DNA of 5,274 nt from an uncultured Verrucomicrobiota bacterium (GTDB lineage: Bacteria > Verrucomicrobiota > Verrucomicrobiia > Limisphaerales > UBA9464): positions 1 to 5,274 of the forward strand of contig CAIPFS010000042.1 of assembly GCA_903864375.1 (NCBI GenBank), in the 5' to 3' direction. Positions 5,194 through 5,274 of the stretch are shown here, in pieces. The first letter of the stretch is position 1, and the number at the start of each line of letters is the position of its first letter. The notes beneath the pieces were generated by a model, which was given only the letters and a program-made list of their open reading frames with translations, was not told the origin of the DNA and ran no database searches. The position numbers were made by a program, and so were the translations under genes.

Positions 5194-5274
5194 GCAAGGT
5201 GACCCTATTGGCCGTCCACAAGACCAGGATTAGGACCTAGTCCTTGAGGTACCTGGAGATGGGGGGGGCCAGCA
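5194..5274. other. Upstream edge region; possible C-terminal end of another minus-strand gene
   Basis: Reading the minus strand from the window edge, one frame gives LAPPISRYLKD and a TAG stop at 5237-5239; another frame gives about 22 codons to a TAG at 5208-5210. Either could be the tail of an upstream gene, such as another subunit of the sugar transporter, but there is too little sequence to tell. An 8-G run (5261-5268) and a short AGGAC-CTA-GTCCT dyad (5232-5244) are the only other marked features. No full gene lies here. Confidence 0.2.

Noticed and set aside
4528..5202. 224-codon open frame on the plus strand
   Set aside because: Antisense to the permease; the Pro/Thr/Ser/Met-rich translation is what a hydrophobic membrane gene gives when read backwards.
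1..5274. tRNA, rRNA, CRISPR array, transposase or prophage genes
   Set aside because: No cloverleaf-like sequence, regularly spaced repeats, or transposase or integrase motifs were seen on either strand.

Overview
The window is a GC-rich bacterial chromosomal segment with five protein-coding genes and no RNA gene, CRISPR array or transposase that I can recognise. The gene mix suggests a Verrucomicrobiota-like (or related PVC-group) bacterium. The pointers are a small DUF5069-type protein, a hopanoid-associated epimerase, a bacterial myo-inositol oxygenase, leaders almost without Shine-Dalgarno motifs, and a palindrome-rich intergenic block. The taxonomic guess is inference; there is no rRNA or marker gene here.

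Layout, left to right. (1) 58-504, minus strand: DUF5069-family protein, followed by a short GC hairpin. (2) About 505-640: divergent intergenic region. (3) 641-1654, plus strand: hpnA-type NAD(P)-dependent sugar epimerase. (4) 1668-2882, minus strand: radical SAM protein with a cysteine-rich C-terminal domain, converging on hpnA with a 13-base gap. (5) 2883-3185: about 300 bases with no convincing gene but several palindromes. (6) 3186-4094, minus strand: a complete myo-inositol oxygenase. (7) 4095-4160: a 66-base spacer with a perfect 8+8 inverted repeat that runs into a T tract. (8) 4161-5123, minus strand: an RbsC-type sugar ABC transporter permease. (9) 5124-5274: upstream region, possibly holding the last codons of another minus-strand gene.

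How the genes may work together. The permease and the oxygenase lie in tandem and form a plausible uptake-and-oxidation unit: import of myo-inositol or a related sugar, then ring cleavage to D-glucuronate by the oxygenase. The ATP-binding and periplasmic binding subunits are not in the window and would be expected beyond 5274 or elsewhere. hpnA points to hopanoid side-chain metabolism. Its convergent neighbour has a radical SAM plus C-terminal cysteine-cluster layout that loosely recalls HpnH but is clearly divergent, so its role is open. The most interesting points are the bacterial MIOX/ABC-permease pairing, the inverted repeat between those two genes, the palindrome cluster at 2944-3152, and the unassigned radical SAM enzyme.
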